Shown here one piece after another: positions 8,221-16,822 of a stretch of 32,376 nucleotides of DNA (its first letter is position 1; each line of letters opens with the position of its first letter). The notes beneath the pieces were generated by a model that saw nothing but the letters and a program-made list of their open reading frames with translations, did not search any database and was not told the DNA's origin. The position numbers and the translations under genes are program-made. The stretch comes from Deltaproteobacteria bacterium (GTDB lineage: Bacteria > Myxococcota_C > UBA6777). Where the stretch lies: positions 1-32,376 of the forward strand of contig SBHC01000032.1 in NCBI GenBank assembly GCA_006226375.1. Reading direction: 5' to 3'.

Positions 8221-10320
8221 ATGACTTCGACGACCCGCTGGTACTTATTTTCACGTCCAACCGAATTGCAAAATGCGCTGAAGCTCGGCTCTCCCCAGCT
8301 CCTCATGTCACCGTATCATCTGTTTCGGTTTGAGCAAGCTGGCGACGGTCGTTGCTACCTCCTCCTGCAAGTAGAGAACCAAGACATCCCGGCTGAATCG
8401 ACATTAATTCCGCTCACGTCGGTCACCAAACAAACCAAGCAGTCCAACGTCCGTGTGGCAGAAAGTCGCTTGGAGGATACAGGTTCCTCCGAAGAGTGGC
8501 CGGCCGATGCGTACCGCATGTCCTTCACCTCCGAAGACAAGCAAGGCTCTCACTCCGGCTGGGCGTTCCCCCTGCGTCATGGTCAACACCTCCTTGCGGC
8601 AGTTGGGATGGAGCAAGTCCCTGCGCATACACCAGTTGCATGGGCCTTGTTCCATATTCCCTCTTCCATGCTTCATGACGTGATCTCGAACCATCTTTCT
8701 TTGGGGCGTCACTCCCTTCGGTGCAGCCCGGCCGAAAACAACATGCACTGGCTGCTCGTTCGTCAGCCGGAGATGTATCTGTTTTTGAAATGGAAGTCGG
8801 AATCCAGCGTCCGCATCTATCATTCCTTTCCAGAGTCGGAAAGTCTGATGACTCCTCTGGGTTACCGAACCCCTCTTGCCCAGCAAACCCAGCTCCCTTC
8901 CCAGCAAAGCCTGTTGGTGATGGACCTGGAAGGAAACAGCCGGTGGCTTTCCGTCTCCAACTGGTGGCAACCCAGCGAGATCATCCAACTCCCACCAGAA
9001 ACCCAGAGCCAGTTCCTCGAATCCCTCGAACAACCTATTAAAGTTTCGGTGCGACTTCGGTACATCCCTTCCGAAACAGAAGAGATTCCAAGGCTCTGGC
9101 GTTTGGACGAATCCCAGGCACAATGGACCCTGGAGTCGATGATACTGGACTTGCTACCGCAAGCTCGCGACGCCCTCCAGCTCTTTGTTGGACAGGGTCA
9201 GGGGGAAGCCCAACAAGAATATTGGCTGAAGGACAATCGTCCTCAGATCACAACCCCCCTTCTCTCCAAGGAAGTGGCGACAGGTTGGCTTCCTCTCTTG
9301 CCAGACGTCAACCTTTACATACAGGCCGGGCATCGACTTCTGCCTTCCCTTCCAAGCTCGGTATGGGAGAGAGATCTCGAGTTGACTCCCCAGCGATACA
9401 CCGTCGTGGTTCCACCAGAACAAGAAGCCCAAGCGCCTGTGGTTCAGCACTTTAACTCCAGCGACTTCCGGCCGCTCTCTCACTACATCGACTACCAGCT
9501 CGCGAGCCAGCAGGTGGAAGTCCAAAAACTCGCACAAGCCACGGTCTTCGACATCCTGTTTCAGCTTGAAGATCTGCCCCTCAAGCAGCCCAAGTTAAAC
9601 AACAAGGCTCTTGTAGAGAAGCCGCTTAAGGAACTGCCCAACCGCCCGGTACCCGAGCTTTCCAAGTCGCAACCTCACGAGCCCAAGGCGGCAAAGAGCA
9701 CAGCCTTCCGGCACCCTCGTGGACTCTATGCGTCCATCGCTGCCCTCCAGCGTTTGGAGCTATCCATTCGCAAACGAAAGGGAAAGGTGAGCACGATCCC
9801 TCCCCAAGACTGGCTGCAGCTAGGGCGGATGTACGTAGACCAATACCACCAACCCAACTCACAAGATCTTCACTGGCTGGAACAAGCGGCCTACAGCCTG
9901 GATCAGGTGTTTCGGTTGGACCGGCAATCCACAACCGCGCTACCCATCGAAGCCTCCATGCACAACGCCGCGCTTCAGCTTGGAGAGAAATCGTTTGACG
10001 AGGAGATGGCAGCTCTGGATCAACACATTCAAAGTGGGTCCTCCCTTCACGCCAGGTTTGCCTTCCGCTACCGGGTGAGAAAGTTGATGGATGACGACGC
10101 ATCCGCCGAGCAACAAGCCACCTTACGCCAACGCTTTTATGCAGACCTTGCTGCTGTGGAGCCTTTCCTTCTCGTCGCTGAGTTCTATATATTTGTGGAG
10201 GGCGCAGGTTTGTACCTCAACGATCAGGAACTCGTTGCCCGAGCCCGACAGTCGTATCGCAAAGGACTCGAAGACAAGAGTCTGTTCCACAAAACTCTAC
10301 CTTGTGTGGTCCGTAACTGA
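8221..10320 (+). CDS. Large hypothetical protein (699 aa), candidate third component of a MoxR-vWA system
   Basis: No signal peptide or transmembrane segment. The N-terminal 450 residues are rich in beta-strand-like stretches and Trp/Pro. A central WLPLLPDVNLYIQAGH segment near residue 395 resembles strand-loop motifs I associate with the accessory bpX-type proteins of MoxR-vWA-beta-propeller ternary systems; this is a resemblance, not a proven match. A Pro/Lys-rich linker near 480-530 separates a C-terminal helical part (TPR-like, residues of about 530-699). The frame is open from 8128, but the ATG at 8221 has GGAGAAGG 5 bases upstream and follows the previous stop, so I start there. The next gene, a MoxR ATPase, begins 42 bases after its stop. 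Confidence 0.82.
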   Translation: MTSTTRWYLFSRPTELQNALKLGSPQLLMSPYHLFRFEQAGDGRCYLLLQVENQDIPAESTLIPLTSVTKQTKQSNVRVAESRLEDTGSSEEWPADAYRMSFTSEDKQGSHSGWAFPLRHGQHLLAAVGMEQVPAHTPVAWALFHIPSSMLHDVISNHLSLGRHSLRCSPAENNMHWLLVRQPEMYLFLKWKSESSVRIYHSFPESESLMTPLGYRTPLAQQTQLPSQQSLLVMDLEGNSRWLSVSNWWQPSEIIQLPPETQSQFLESLEQPIKVSVRLRYIPSETEEIPRLWRLDESQAQWTLESMILDLLPQARDALQLFVGQGQGEAQQEYWLKDNRPQITTPLLSKEVATGWLPLLPDVNLYIQAGHRLLPSLPSSVWERDLELTPQRYTVVVPPEQEAQAPVVQHFNSSDFRPLSHYIDYQLASQQVEVQKLAQATVFDILFQLEDLPLKQPKLNNKALVEKPLKELPNRPVPELSKSQPHEPKAAKSTAFRHPRGLYASIAALQRLELSIRKRKGKVSTIPPQDWLQLGRMYVDQYHQPNSQDLHWLEQAAYSLDQVFRLDRQSTTALPIEASMHNAALQLGEKSFDEEMAALDQHIQSGSSLHARFAFRYRVRKLMDDDASAEQQATLRQRFYADLAAVEPFLLVAEFYIFVEGAGLYLNDQELVARARQSYRKGLEDKSLFHKTLPCVVRN

Positions 10321-10362
10321 TCCACTTGTCTCCCACAAAGGAAGGAGCTGAACAGCTCAAGC

Positions 10363-11340
10363 ATGACATCTACCTTATCAATCGCTGACGCACGGGAACA
10401 GATTCGCACGCTCACTCGAGCCCTCCAACGTAGCTTTGTGGGTCGGGACGAAGCCATCCGCATGCTGATACTCACAGCCATTGCTGGTGAGCCGTTGCTC
10501 CTCTTGGGTCCTCCGGGTACGGCCAAGACGGCTTTGATCAAGACCTTTGCCGCCCGCATTGGATTGGACCAGACTACCCTCTTTGACTACCTGATCACCC
10601 GCTACACCGAGCCCAGCGAGCTGCTCGGCCCCATCGACTTGAACGCACTCCGGGACGGCCGCTACATCCGACGCGTGGAAGGGAAGCTCCCCACGTCAAA
10701 GATGGCCTTCATCGACGAGATCTTCCGAGCCAACAGCGCCATCCTCAACACCTTGCTGAGTGTCTTGAACGAGCGCTGCTTTTACCAAGACGGTCAGGCC
10801 GTGCCTGTTGACACCGAGATCTTTGTGGCCGCCGCCAACCGACTGTCCGACGACGCCGAACTCTCCGCCCTACGCGACAGATTCTTAATCAAAGTGGGGT
10901 TGAGCGATGTTAAGCACAAACACCTGAATGATCTCCTCCGAGTCGGCCTTGTCCAAGAGCTGGACCGACGGAACCGTCGCAACGTAGCGCCCTTGACGTC
11001 CCTTTCCGTGTTTCAACAACTTCGAGAGCACATCGACCAAGGCTTGCTGGAGACCTTTGAACAAGACAAAGACGATCCCCTCTTTCCTCCACAGCTTCGC
11101 CGGATGTTCGAGCGGCTTTTGTTGTCCTTGGATGGCGAAGGGTATAGCCAGATCAGCGACCGCTCCTCCGTCAAATTGTACCGGCTGGTTCGGTTCCATG
11201 CCTTCTTGTTTGGAAGCGGCGAAGTTCAGCACAGCGACTTAATGTTGTTTGCTTACACACCTGCCCACCAGGACGCGACAGTCACGCTTCGTCAACGTGT
11301 GGCAACTCTCCTTGAGATTGAGCTAACAGACCAGGCATGA
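10363..11340 (+). CDS. MoxR-family AAA+ ATPase (325 aa)
   Basis: All the working parts of an AAA+ ATPase are visible: Walker A GPPGTAKT at residues 49-56, Walker B MAFIDEI at 114-120, sensor 1 VAAANRL around Asn159 and an ALRDRF arginine finger at 169-174. The stretch around residues 120-137 (NSAILNTLLSVLNE) is typical of the MoxR/RavA branch. MoxR ATPases remodel or activate partner proteins, nearly always with a vWA-domain protein, and the next gene provides one. The start at 10363 follows an AAGGAG at a longish distance; a small GAGCTG-AA-CAGCTC hairpin lies between them and would shorten that distance. The gene overlaps the vWA gene by four bases (ATGA), indicating coupled and probably stoichiometric production. 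Confidence 0.92.
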   Translation: MTSTLSIADAREQIRTLTRALQRSFVGRDEAIRMLILTAIAGEPLLLLGPPGTAKTALIKTFAARIGLDQTTLFDYLITRYTEPSELLGPIDLNALRDGRYIRRVEGKLPTSKMAFIDEIFRANSAILNTLLSVLNERCFYQDGQAVPVDTEIFVAAANRLSDDAELSALRDRFLIKVGLSDVKHKHLNDLLRVGLVQELDRRNRRNVAPLTSLSVFQQLREHIDQGLLETFEQDKDDPLFPPQLRRMFERLLLSLDGEGYSQISDRSSVKLYRLVRFHAFLFGSGEVQHSDLMLFAYTPAHQDATVTLRQRVATLLEIELTDQA

Positions 11341-12971
11341 TCACCAAGCCTTCGCTTCGCACCCTCCAGATCAATCATACGCCTCCACCTGGAGAAACCC
11401 ATCAAAGTCGAAGGCAGCGTCAGCGCTTGTTTCAGGCCGCGACCCTTGCGATCTCCCTCCGCAACAACCGCCTTGATGCTAAGGTGATGCAGCGGGACAT
11501 GCTCCTCTACAAGGAGATCGTGCTGGAGCTACGAAAAACGCCTCCCGTCGGGCTTACCCTTGATCTCATCCAGCTTTGGCGGGTGGGTGGCTCGTTCTTA
11601 CCGCGAAGCCTGGGAGCACACGAACAACCCCTCCAGCGACTGTACCTTCAGCTCCAAAATGAGGTGTTTCACAGGCTTCTTCGCATCCCACAGTTTCTCT
11701 CCATGCACCAATCGCTCAAGGATCTGGCTCTCTTCCCGAACAAGGAAGCGGACGAAGAAAAGCCTTACCCCTCGGTTGCCAAACAAGTCCGGTTGAGCCT
11801 GGAAGAGAGGGCCCTTGTCTTTTTGACCGCTCAACTCTTCAAGCCTGTCTCTCATCTGCTGATGGATTCGTTCCGCCCTCACGCCATCCATGAGCTGCAA
11901 CAACCGCGTGGCACCGCAAACCATCGCCCAGGACAAAGAGAGCTCAACCTGGAAGAGGCGGAGTGGGTGACGGATCCGCTCCTTGCCATGGAGAGGTTTG
12001 AGGCCTCCATCGGGATGCCAGGCTGGGTTCGCGAGTACCATGAAGATCTGATCCAGCACTGGCTCCGGGTTTCGGACCGCGAATGGCTGCACCAAGGGCA
12101 ATCGTCCATCCTCCAATACATGGAGCAGCTCAACACTCCCTTGCAACGGATTCGGTGGCAACAGCTCCATCAAACCGCCTCGTTGCTTGCTCCAGCCAGC
12201 AACCTTCACTCCCTTATTGTTCTCCGTGACCTGGGTTACCGCGAGTGGAAGGTCCCAACGTCGAGCACCAAGCCCGAAGGCGGCTACAGCGGCCTCGCAC
12301 GTCGTGGAGACATCGCAAGCCTGCTCCCCTCAGAGCTGCTGTTCTGGAGAGAGGACATGGAGGTCAATCCTTTCATGGCCCGGTGGCTGGAGAATGAGTG
12401 CCTGTTTTACGAAAGAGAACAAAGTCACTCGTACACTCGCCATCGCACGGTCCAGTTTGTCCTCGATTTGTCTCCGGGTGAGATCCGCTACAAGTCCCCC
12501 GAGGCTCCTTCGTCAGGGCTGACCGTTCTGTTTGCTCTGTTGACGCGATTGAGCCTCGACCTCCGCCAGGTTTGCCCCGAAGAGGTGCTGTCCTTTCACT
12601 ACTCCCTGGGTCCCTCCGACGACTGGACCGAAGACGCGCCGCTCCTTCCTTTGTTCCTTTCGCATCAGCCTGAGATTGGCGCCTCCACCGACTTCACGTT
12701 GTGGGAGCAACCGCTTCAACAACTCGATGACACCCCTCCAGGCCCCCAGCAACTAAGAATCTATGTCGGCACGCCCTCTCGCTGGGAAGCCTTGTCGATG
12801 TTGCCCAGCACACCTACGTTTCACATGGGACTCTGGGTCACCCCGTCGGAAGAGCCCGCTCCCAAGCTGGCAACTTTCTCGCTGCATCTTCAGGAATTGG
12901 ACGGAGAACTCACCCAACTCCCCGCCCTTCGAGATCGTATGTTAGAATTGATTTTGCAAACCCCTCTTTAG
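11337..12971 (+). CDS. vWA-like partner of the MoxR ATPase (544 aa), degenerate metal site
   Basis: The N-terminal 300 residues are helical with no recognised domain. Around residues 315-362 comes a stretch characteristic of vWA proteins coupled to MoxR ATPases: GGYSGLARRGDIASLLPSE, followed by NECLFYERE. The vWA fold follows from about residue 370, with strand VQFVLDLSPGE, helix LTVLFALLTRLSLDL and strand VLSFHYSLG. The metal-ion-dependent adhesion site normally reads DxSxS. Here it is Asp377-Leu-Ser379-Pro-Gly381, so the last Ser is missing and metal binding may be weak or lost. As in RavA-ViaA, this protein would link the ATPase to its target. It overlaps the ATPase gene by four bases and precedes the next gene by ten. 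Confidence 0.82.
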   Translation: MITKPSLRTLQINHTPPPGETHQSRRQRQRLFQAATLAISLRNNRLDAKVMQRDMLLYKEIVLELRKTPPVGLTLDLIQLWRVGGSFLPRSLGAHEQPLQRLYLQLQNEVFHRLLRIPQFLSMHQSLKDLALFPNKEADEEKPYPSVAKQVRLSLEERALVFLTAQLFKPVSHLLMDSFRPHAIHELQQPRGTANHRPGQRELNLEEAEWVTDPLLAMERFEASIGMPGWVREYHEDLIQHWLRVSDREWLHQGQSSILQYMEQLNTPLQRIRWQQLHQTASLLAPASNLHSLIVLRDLGYREWKVPTSSTKPEGGYSGLARRGDIASLLPSELLFWREDMEVNPFMARWLENECLFYEREQSHSYTRHRTVQFVLDLSPGEIRYKSPEAPSSGLTVLFALLTRLSLDLRQVCPEEVLSFHYSLGPSDDWTEDAPLLPLFLSHQPEIGASTDFTLWEQPLQQLDDTPPGPQQLRIYVGTPSRWEALSMLPSTPTFHMGLWVTPSEEPAPKLATFSLHLQELDGELTQLPALRDRMLELILQTPL

Positions 12972-12981
12972 GAGAGTCATC

Positions 12982-13509
12982 ATGAGCAAACCTTACCGCA
13001 TACGTGTCAATGAAATGATCGGTGTTCAGGATTTTTCAACCTTCCAGATTGAACAAATCCCGATGGTCTCGGAGGAGCGTTTTGCCGACCTCATCGCTGC
13101 AGTGCTTGTCGAAGCCGGCTGGACTCCCAACGAAGACGGCCTCTTAAGCTACCAAGGCGAGCACGGCGAGACCTATATCTTCCACCCCGAATGCATGCAA
13201 ATACAAACCTGCATCTCCGATGAGCGCAAGCTCGACAAAGACATCGAAGGCTGGGACAACCACGACGTTGAAAACCGAGCCAGCGCGTACATCGACCGTC
13301 AGACCGAGATCATGGAAGAACAAGTCGCGAACCAGCTCTCGGAAAGTCAAAAGGATCGGATCAGCCAGTTTGAATCCTATGTGACAGAAGCAACCGGCCG
13401 AGCCTTAAAGGAACTGGCGGAACAAATGGGCGAAGTCCAAGACATTCATGAGGTTCGCGGAGAAAACGGAAGCTACCAGCTGACCATCTCCATCCAAGAA
13501 TACGAGTAG
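12982..13509 (+). CDS. Small acidic hypothetical protein (175 aa) in the MoxR/vWA operon
   Basis: Strongly acidic and soluble. Residues 1-80 look like an alpha/beta fold (MVSEERFADLIAAVLVEAGW, then a GETYIFHPE segment). Residues 85-150 are a long charged helix, likely coiled-coil, and the end (ELAEQMGEVQDIHEV followed by YQLTISIQEYE) could form a second small alpha/beta unit. I do not recognise the family with certainty. A good AGGAGAG site lies six bases upstream of the ATG. It sits between the vWA gene (ten-base gap) and the nucleotidyltransferase (eight-base gap), so it is certainly in the same transcript and is probably a structural or regulatory subunit of the complex. Confidence 0.82.
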   Translation: MSKPYRIRVNEMIGVQDFSTFQIEQIPMVSEERFADLIAAVLVEAGWTPNEDGLLSYQGEHGETYIFHPECMQIQTCISDERKLDKDIEGWDNHDVENRASAYIDRQTEIMEEQVANQLSESQKDRISQFESYVTEATGRALKELAEQMGEVQDIHEVRGENGSYQLTISIQEYE

Positions 13510-13517
13510 ATCTTTCG

Positions 13518-14660
13518 ATGGCCGCTTCCCCTCCGTTTCAGGGTCTTATCTTTCTCACGCTGTTCGGCTCACGAGCCTACGGGACCTCCACGCCAGCCTC
13601 CGACTGGGACGTCCGTGGTGTAGGCATTGGCCCGCTAACCAGCTACTTTGGCACCCGCCCTTGGACACAGACCCAAGACGACAGCCAGGCCATCCAGGAG
13701 CATGTGTTCCAACAGTTTCCCGAAGCAAAAGAGGCAGGTGACCTGGACTGCGAAATCCACAACATCTCCAAGTTTGTCAAGCTCGCGTCCGATGCCAACC
13801 CCAACATCTTTGATGTGCTCTTCGCAGACCCAAACGATTGGCTGTTCCATACCCCAGTCTGGGAGCAGCTCTACAACAACCGGAAGCTGTTCCTCACGAT
13901 GAGGGTTCGACACACCTACACCGGCTATGCGATGAGCCAACTCAAACGGATCAAGACCCACCGCAACTGGCTGCTCCATCCGCCGTCTCACAAACCCACT
14001 CGCAGCGAATTTGGCCTCCCCGAAGTGCGCTCGCTCGTCCCCAGAGACATCCAAGATCTCGCCAACTCCATGATTGTCAAAAAGCAGCAAGAGTGGCAAC
14101 TCGACACCTACATGGAGCTGCTCCCCGATGACGAAAGAGAAGACTTTCGCGAGGCTCTGCTCCAGCATTTTGAGATGGTCCACGGTCGCACCTATGACCC
14201 CAACCAGTCCCACGAGCGGGAGCAAGCAGCCGTCCAACTGGGAATGCCCGCCGACCTTTACAAACGCTTGGAAGCCGAGCGGGGATACAAACAAGCAGCC
14301 CACCAGTGGAAGCAATACCAAACCTGGCTGGCCCATCGGAACGAAGAACGCGCCGCTCTCGAAAAGTCGTATGGATACGACTGCAAACACGCCATGCACC
14401 TTGTACGCTTGCTGTTTTCTGTGGAAGAGATCCTCACCACAGGAGACCTCAGCGTTCGACACCCACACGCAGAGCTTCTTCGAGACGTACGGAGCGGTGC
14501 ATGGTCGTACGACGAGTTAATGGACTGGGCCACACAACAAGAAGCGAAGATTCACGAGCTGTCCAAGTCCAAACCTTTGCCGCGCTCCCCAGACCGAGAC
14601 GCCATCGACCAACTCGTGACGGATATGATCCTCACACACCATGATTCTTCAAGCTCCTAG
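13518..14660 (+). CDS. RlaP/COG3541-type nucleotidyltransferase (380 aa)
   Basis: The N-terminus carries the polymerase-beta nucleotidyltransferase signature of the RlaP (YcgL) family: LFGSRAYGTSTPASDWDVRG, with the Gly-Ser at 17-18, the paired catalytic Asp29 and Asp31, and a third acidic position in GDLDCEIHNISKF (Asp77 or Glu79). The following NPNIFDVLF block is also typical of the family. RlaP proteins are predicted to add nucleotides to RNA ends in RNA-repair operons and phages; activity is not widely proven. The C-terminal half is helical, with KHAMHLVRLLFSVEEIL, a conserved feature of this family. No RNA ligase or 2'-phosphotransferase is adjacent, so the partner here is instead the MoxR/vWA set. 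The start at 13518 lies eight bases after the previous stop; its ribosome site is weak. Confidence 0.85.
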   Translation: MAASPPFQGLIFLTLFGSRAYGTSTPASDWDVRGVGIGPLTSYFGTRPWTQTQDDSQAIQEHVFQQFPEAKEAGDLDCEIHNISKFVKLASDANPNIFDVLFADPNDWLFHTPVWEQLYNNRKLFLTMRVRHTYTGYAMSQLKRIKTHRNWLLHPPSHKPTRSEFGLPEVRSLVPRDIQDLANSMIVKKQQEWQLDTYMELLPDDEREDFREALLQHFEMVHGRTYDPNQSHEREQAAVQLGMPADLYKRLEAERGYKQAAHQWKQYQTWLAHRNEERAALEKSYGYDCKHAMHLVRLLFSVEEILTTGDLSVRHPHAELLRDVRSGAWSYDELMDWATQQEAKIHELSKSKPLPRSPDRDAIDQLVTDMILTHHDSSSS

Positions 14661-14696
14661 CTCTTTCCATTGACCCTCCCAACGATGTGGTGAGCC

Positions 14697-15740
14697 ATGT
14701 CAACCTCCATCAAGGACAGATTGCCGCCCAACCAAGTACTCACAGCCAAGGGGAAATGGCCCCTTGTGGGAGAGCGAGTCCCAAGAAACGACGATGGCCC
14801 CTGGCTCCTCCACGCCCAAGGGCTGGTCGAGCGTCCTTGCACCTGGAGCCTTGACGAGCTGAAGCAACGCTACCCCTGGCAACAGCGTACGCTGGACATC
14901 CACTGCGTCACGCGCTGGTCCATGCTTGATGCGTCGTTCGCAGGAATCGCCCTTCTTGATGTGTTGAAGGACCTGTCCATTTCTCCCCAAGCCAGGTTTG
15001 TTTCGTTCATCGCTCGAAGTGAGCGGAGTCACAGCACCTCCCTACCTCTGTCTGACCTGGAGGAGCTTGATCCGCTGCTGGCCTTTGAATTCGACGGGCA
15101 ACCCCTCACCCAAGAACACGGCGGACCCCTTCGCGTCGTGGTGGCCGGCCGCTACTTCTACAAAAGCCTCAAGTGGCTGGAGACTCTTTTGTTCTTGGAG
15201 AACGACAATTTGGGCTACTGGGAAGGGGAATCCGGCTACCACAACCACGCAGACCCTTGGAAGGAAGAGCGCTACATTGTCTCCGGGCTCCAACGTTCCG
15301 AAGTTCGCCGCTTGCTGCAATCCAAGAACTTGTCGGGTCAGACCTTACTCAGCCTGGAAGCACAATCCATGCGGCTTCCCAACCTGGTTGCCGAAAACGC
15401 CCTCCTCCGAAACGCAAACTTTCAACACGCCAACTTGGCCCAGGCCAACTTTAAGAAGGCCAACCTCTCCAACGCCCACTTTCAAGGTGCTTGTTTGCAA
15501 GATGCAACCCTGCAAGGAGCCGACGTGGAAGGAGCCAACTTTTGCGGCGCCGATCTCCGAGGCTGCAATTTTGAAGGAGCCAGCTTGTTTGGAGCCACCT
15601 TTGCCCCAGAACCTGGTGACCCATCGACCGTCCACCCAGCCATCCTGGACTCGCATACACGAATACCATCAGAGTCCTGGGAAGCCTTGAGCGATGCGCA
15701 GAGAGAGTTTCTAAGGAAAAACGTGGGGGAAGAGTCGTAA
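14697..15740 (+). CDS. Sulfite-oxidase-type molybdopterin-binding domain fused to pentapeptide repeats (347 aa)
   Basis: Residues of about 30-195 match the oxidoreductase molybdopterin-binding fold: GLVERPCTWSLDEL, then DIHCVTRWS with Cys70 at the molybdenum-ligand position, HGGPLR at 141-146, GRYFYKSLKWL and GYWEGESGYHNHADPW. Residues of about 210-302 are about 18 pentapeptide repeats (AxLxx/ANFxx pattern), a right-handed beta-helix. There is no twin-arginine or other signal peptide, so unlike YedY/MsrP it should stay in the cytoplasm. The two-domain fusion is unusual. It could be an enzyme positioned by the helix, or a pterin sensor. The gene is last in the plus-strand run, 36 bases after the nucleotidyltransferase, and its stop lies six bases from the convergent stop of the C2 protein. 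Confidence 0.85.
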   Translation: MSTSIKDRLPPNQVLTAKGKWPLVGERVPRNDDGPWLLHAQGLVERPCTWSLDELKQRYPWQQRTLDIHCVTRWSMLDASFAGIALLDVLKDLSISPQARFVSFIARSERSHSTSLPLSDLEELDPLLAFEFDGQPLTQEHGGPLRVVVAGRYFYKSLKWLETLLFLENDNLGYWEGESGYHNHADPWKEERYIVSGLQRSEVRRLLQSKNLSGQTLLSLEAQSMRLPNLVAENALLRNANFQHANLAQANFKKANLSNAHFQGACLQDATLQGADVEGANFCGADLRGCNFEGASLFGATFAPEPGDPSTVHPAILDSHTRIPSESWEALSDAQREFLRKNVGEES

Positions 15741-15746
15741 GGTTGC

Positions 15747-16691
15747 CTATTTGATTCGGGCAAAGTCGATGCGGATATCTTTGACGCTTTTGCAGTTCCA
15801 GCGGAAGTGCTTCCGTTGAAAGAGCGGAGCAAATCGAAGCTGATTGAAGAAACATGAACCAATCAAATCATGGCTGGACAGGTCGCGGTCAAAGACCAAA
15901 AACTCAAACCGCTCGTCACCGTTGAGGTATACATCTTTGGAGTAGTTCCAAATGGGTTTGTGTGTGTTCTTCTTGTGAGGCGTGACTATCCGATGCTTGC
16001 CCAAGGTCAGAATCACAAACGGATCAGGACGACCTCGAAACACATCCCAGCTACTGCCGGAAGGCTTGGTCTTGGCGATCTCTGCCTGACGAATCGTCAC
16101 TCGATAGAGTCCCGGAACAAAACGTCGCAAGATCTTGGTCTTCAGCTTCACCAGCAACAACTCAAGCTCGTACACTTTGTGAAACCGAAGCTTCCATGTG
16201 CCGCCTTTTTTCAGAAGGTGAGCCGGTATCGATACATTGGGTTTGGTGCCGATGGTGTCGTCTTTGTTGAGATCTTTGTCTCGCATCAAAAACGAGACGG
16301 TGTCGCCTTTGTCAAGGGAGACTCGCTCCGTCGTCCCCCACTGTGGAGACAGCGTGTTTTTGGCAACCCCAGTCTTAATCCTCTTCCCGTTGCTAAACTT
16401 AATAACGAGGTAGGGGTCCGGCATCTTCGAGCCTTTCAACAAGCTAGACTGTCGGTTGGTTGTCAAGCTCCAGGCGTCACCTGTCGACAAAACGGCGAGC
16501 TGCTTGGTCAAGGACGACAAGGCCGTCCTCGCAGAAGGCATACACGGGTCCCAACAACGATTCCCGGTTTTGGTTGGCAATAATTTCGCGCCCACCACAA
16601 CAATCCGAAAATCTGTGGCAGCGTCTGCAGAGTTCCATCCCAAAACCAGACTCAATACCATTCCCATTGTGGCAAGAGTGTTGTATCGCAT
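15747..16691 (-). CDS. Exported protein with two C2 domains (314 aa)
   Basis: Residues 1-25 are a signal peptide ending Ser-Ala-Asp-Ala-Ala. Two C2 folds follow. The first has PDPYLVIKF near 91-99, NTLSPQW near 112-118 and RDKDLNKDD near 137-145. The second has PDPFVILTL near 222-230, NTHKPIWN near 242-249 and FDRDLSSHD near 267-275. The aspartates of both calcium loops (Asp92, 138, 140, 144; Asp223, 268, 270, 275) are kept, so calcium-dependent membrane or protein binding is likely. Two cysteines near 46-50 may form a disulfide in the insertion between signal and first C2 core. I start at the ATG at 16691, which has GGGAG seven bases upstream, instead of the ATG nine codons earlier. Exported C2 proteins are uncommon in bacteria; the function is unknown. 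Confidence 0.82.
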   Translation of the reverse strand: MRYNTLATMGMVLSLVLGWNSADAATDFRIVVVGAKLLPTKTGNRCWDPCMPSARTALSSLTKQLAVLSTGDAWSLTTNRQSSLLKGSKMPDPYLVIKFSNGKRIKTGVAKNTLSPQWGTTERVSLDKGDTVSFLMRDKDLNKDDTIGTKPNVSIPAHLLKKGGTWKLRFHKVYELELLLVKLKTKILRRFVPGLYRVTIRQAEIAKTKPSGSSWDVFRGRPDPFVILTLGKHRIVTPHKKNTHKPIWNYSKDVYLNGDERFEFLVFDRDLSSHDLIGSCFFNQLRFAPLFQRKHFRWNCKSVKDIRIDFARIK

Positions 16692-16822
16692 TCCTAATCT
16701 CCCATGTATCACTGACAACCAAGTACACCTACTATGGCGACTGTCGGGAGGTACAGCAAGGGGAATTTTTATCTTTCAGGGGAAACAACAAGGGTAGAAA
16801 CGAAGGCACAAAGACAGGGAGC

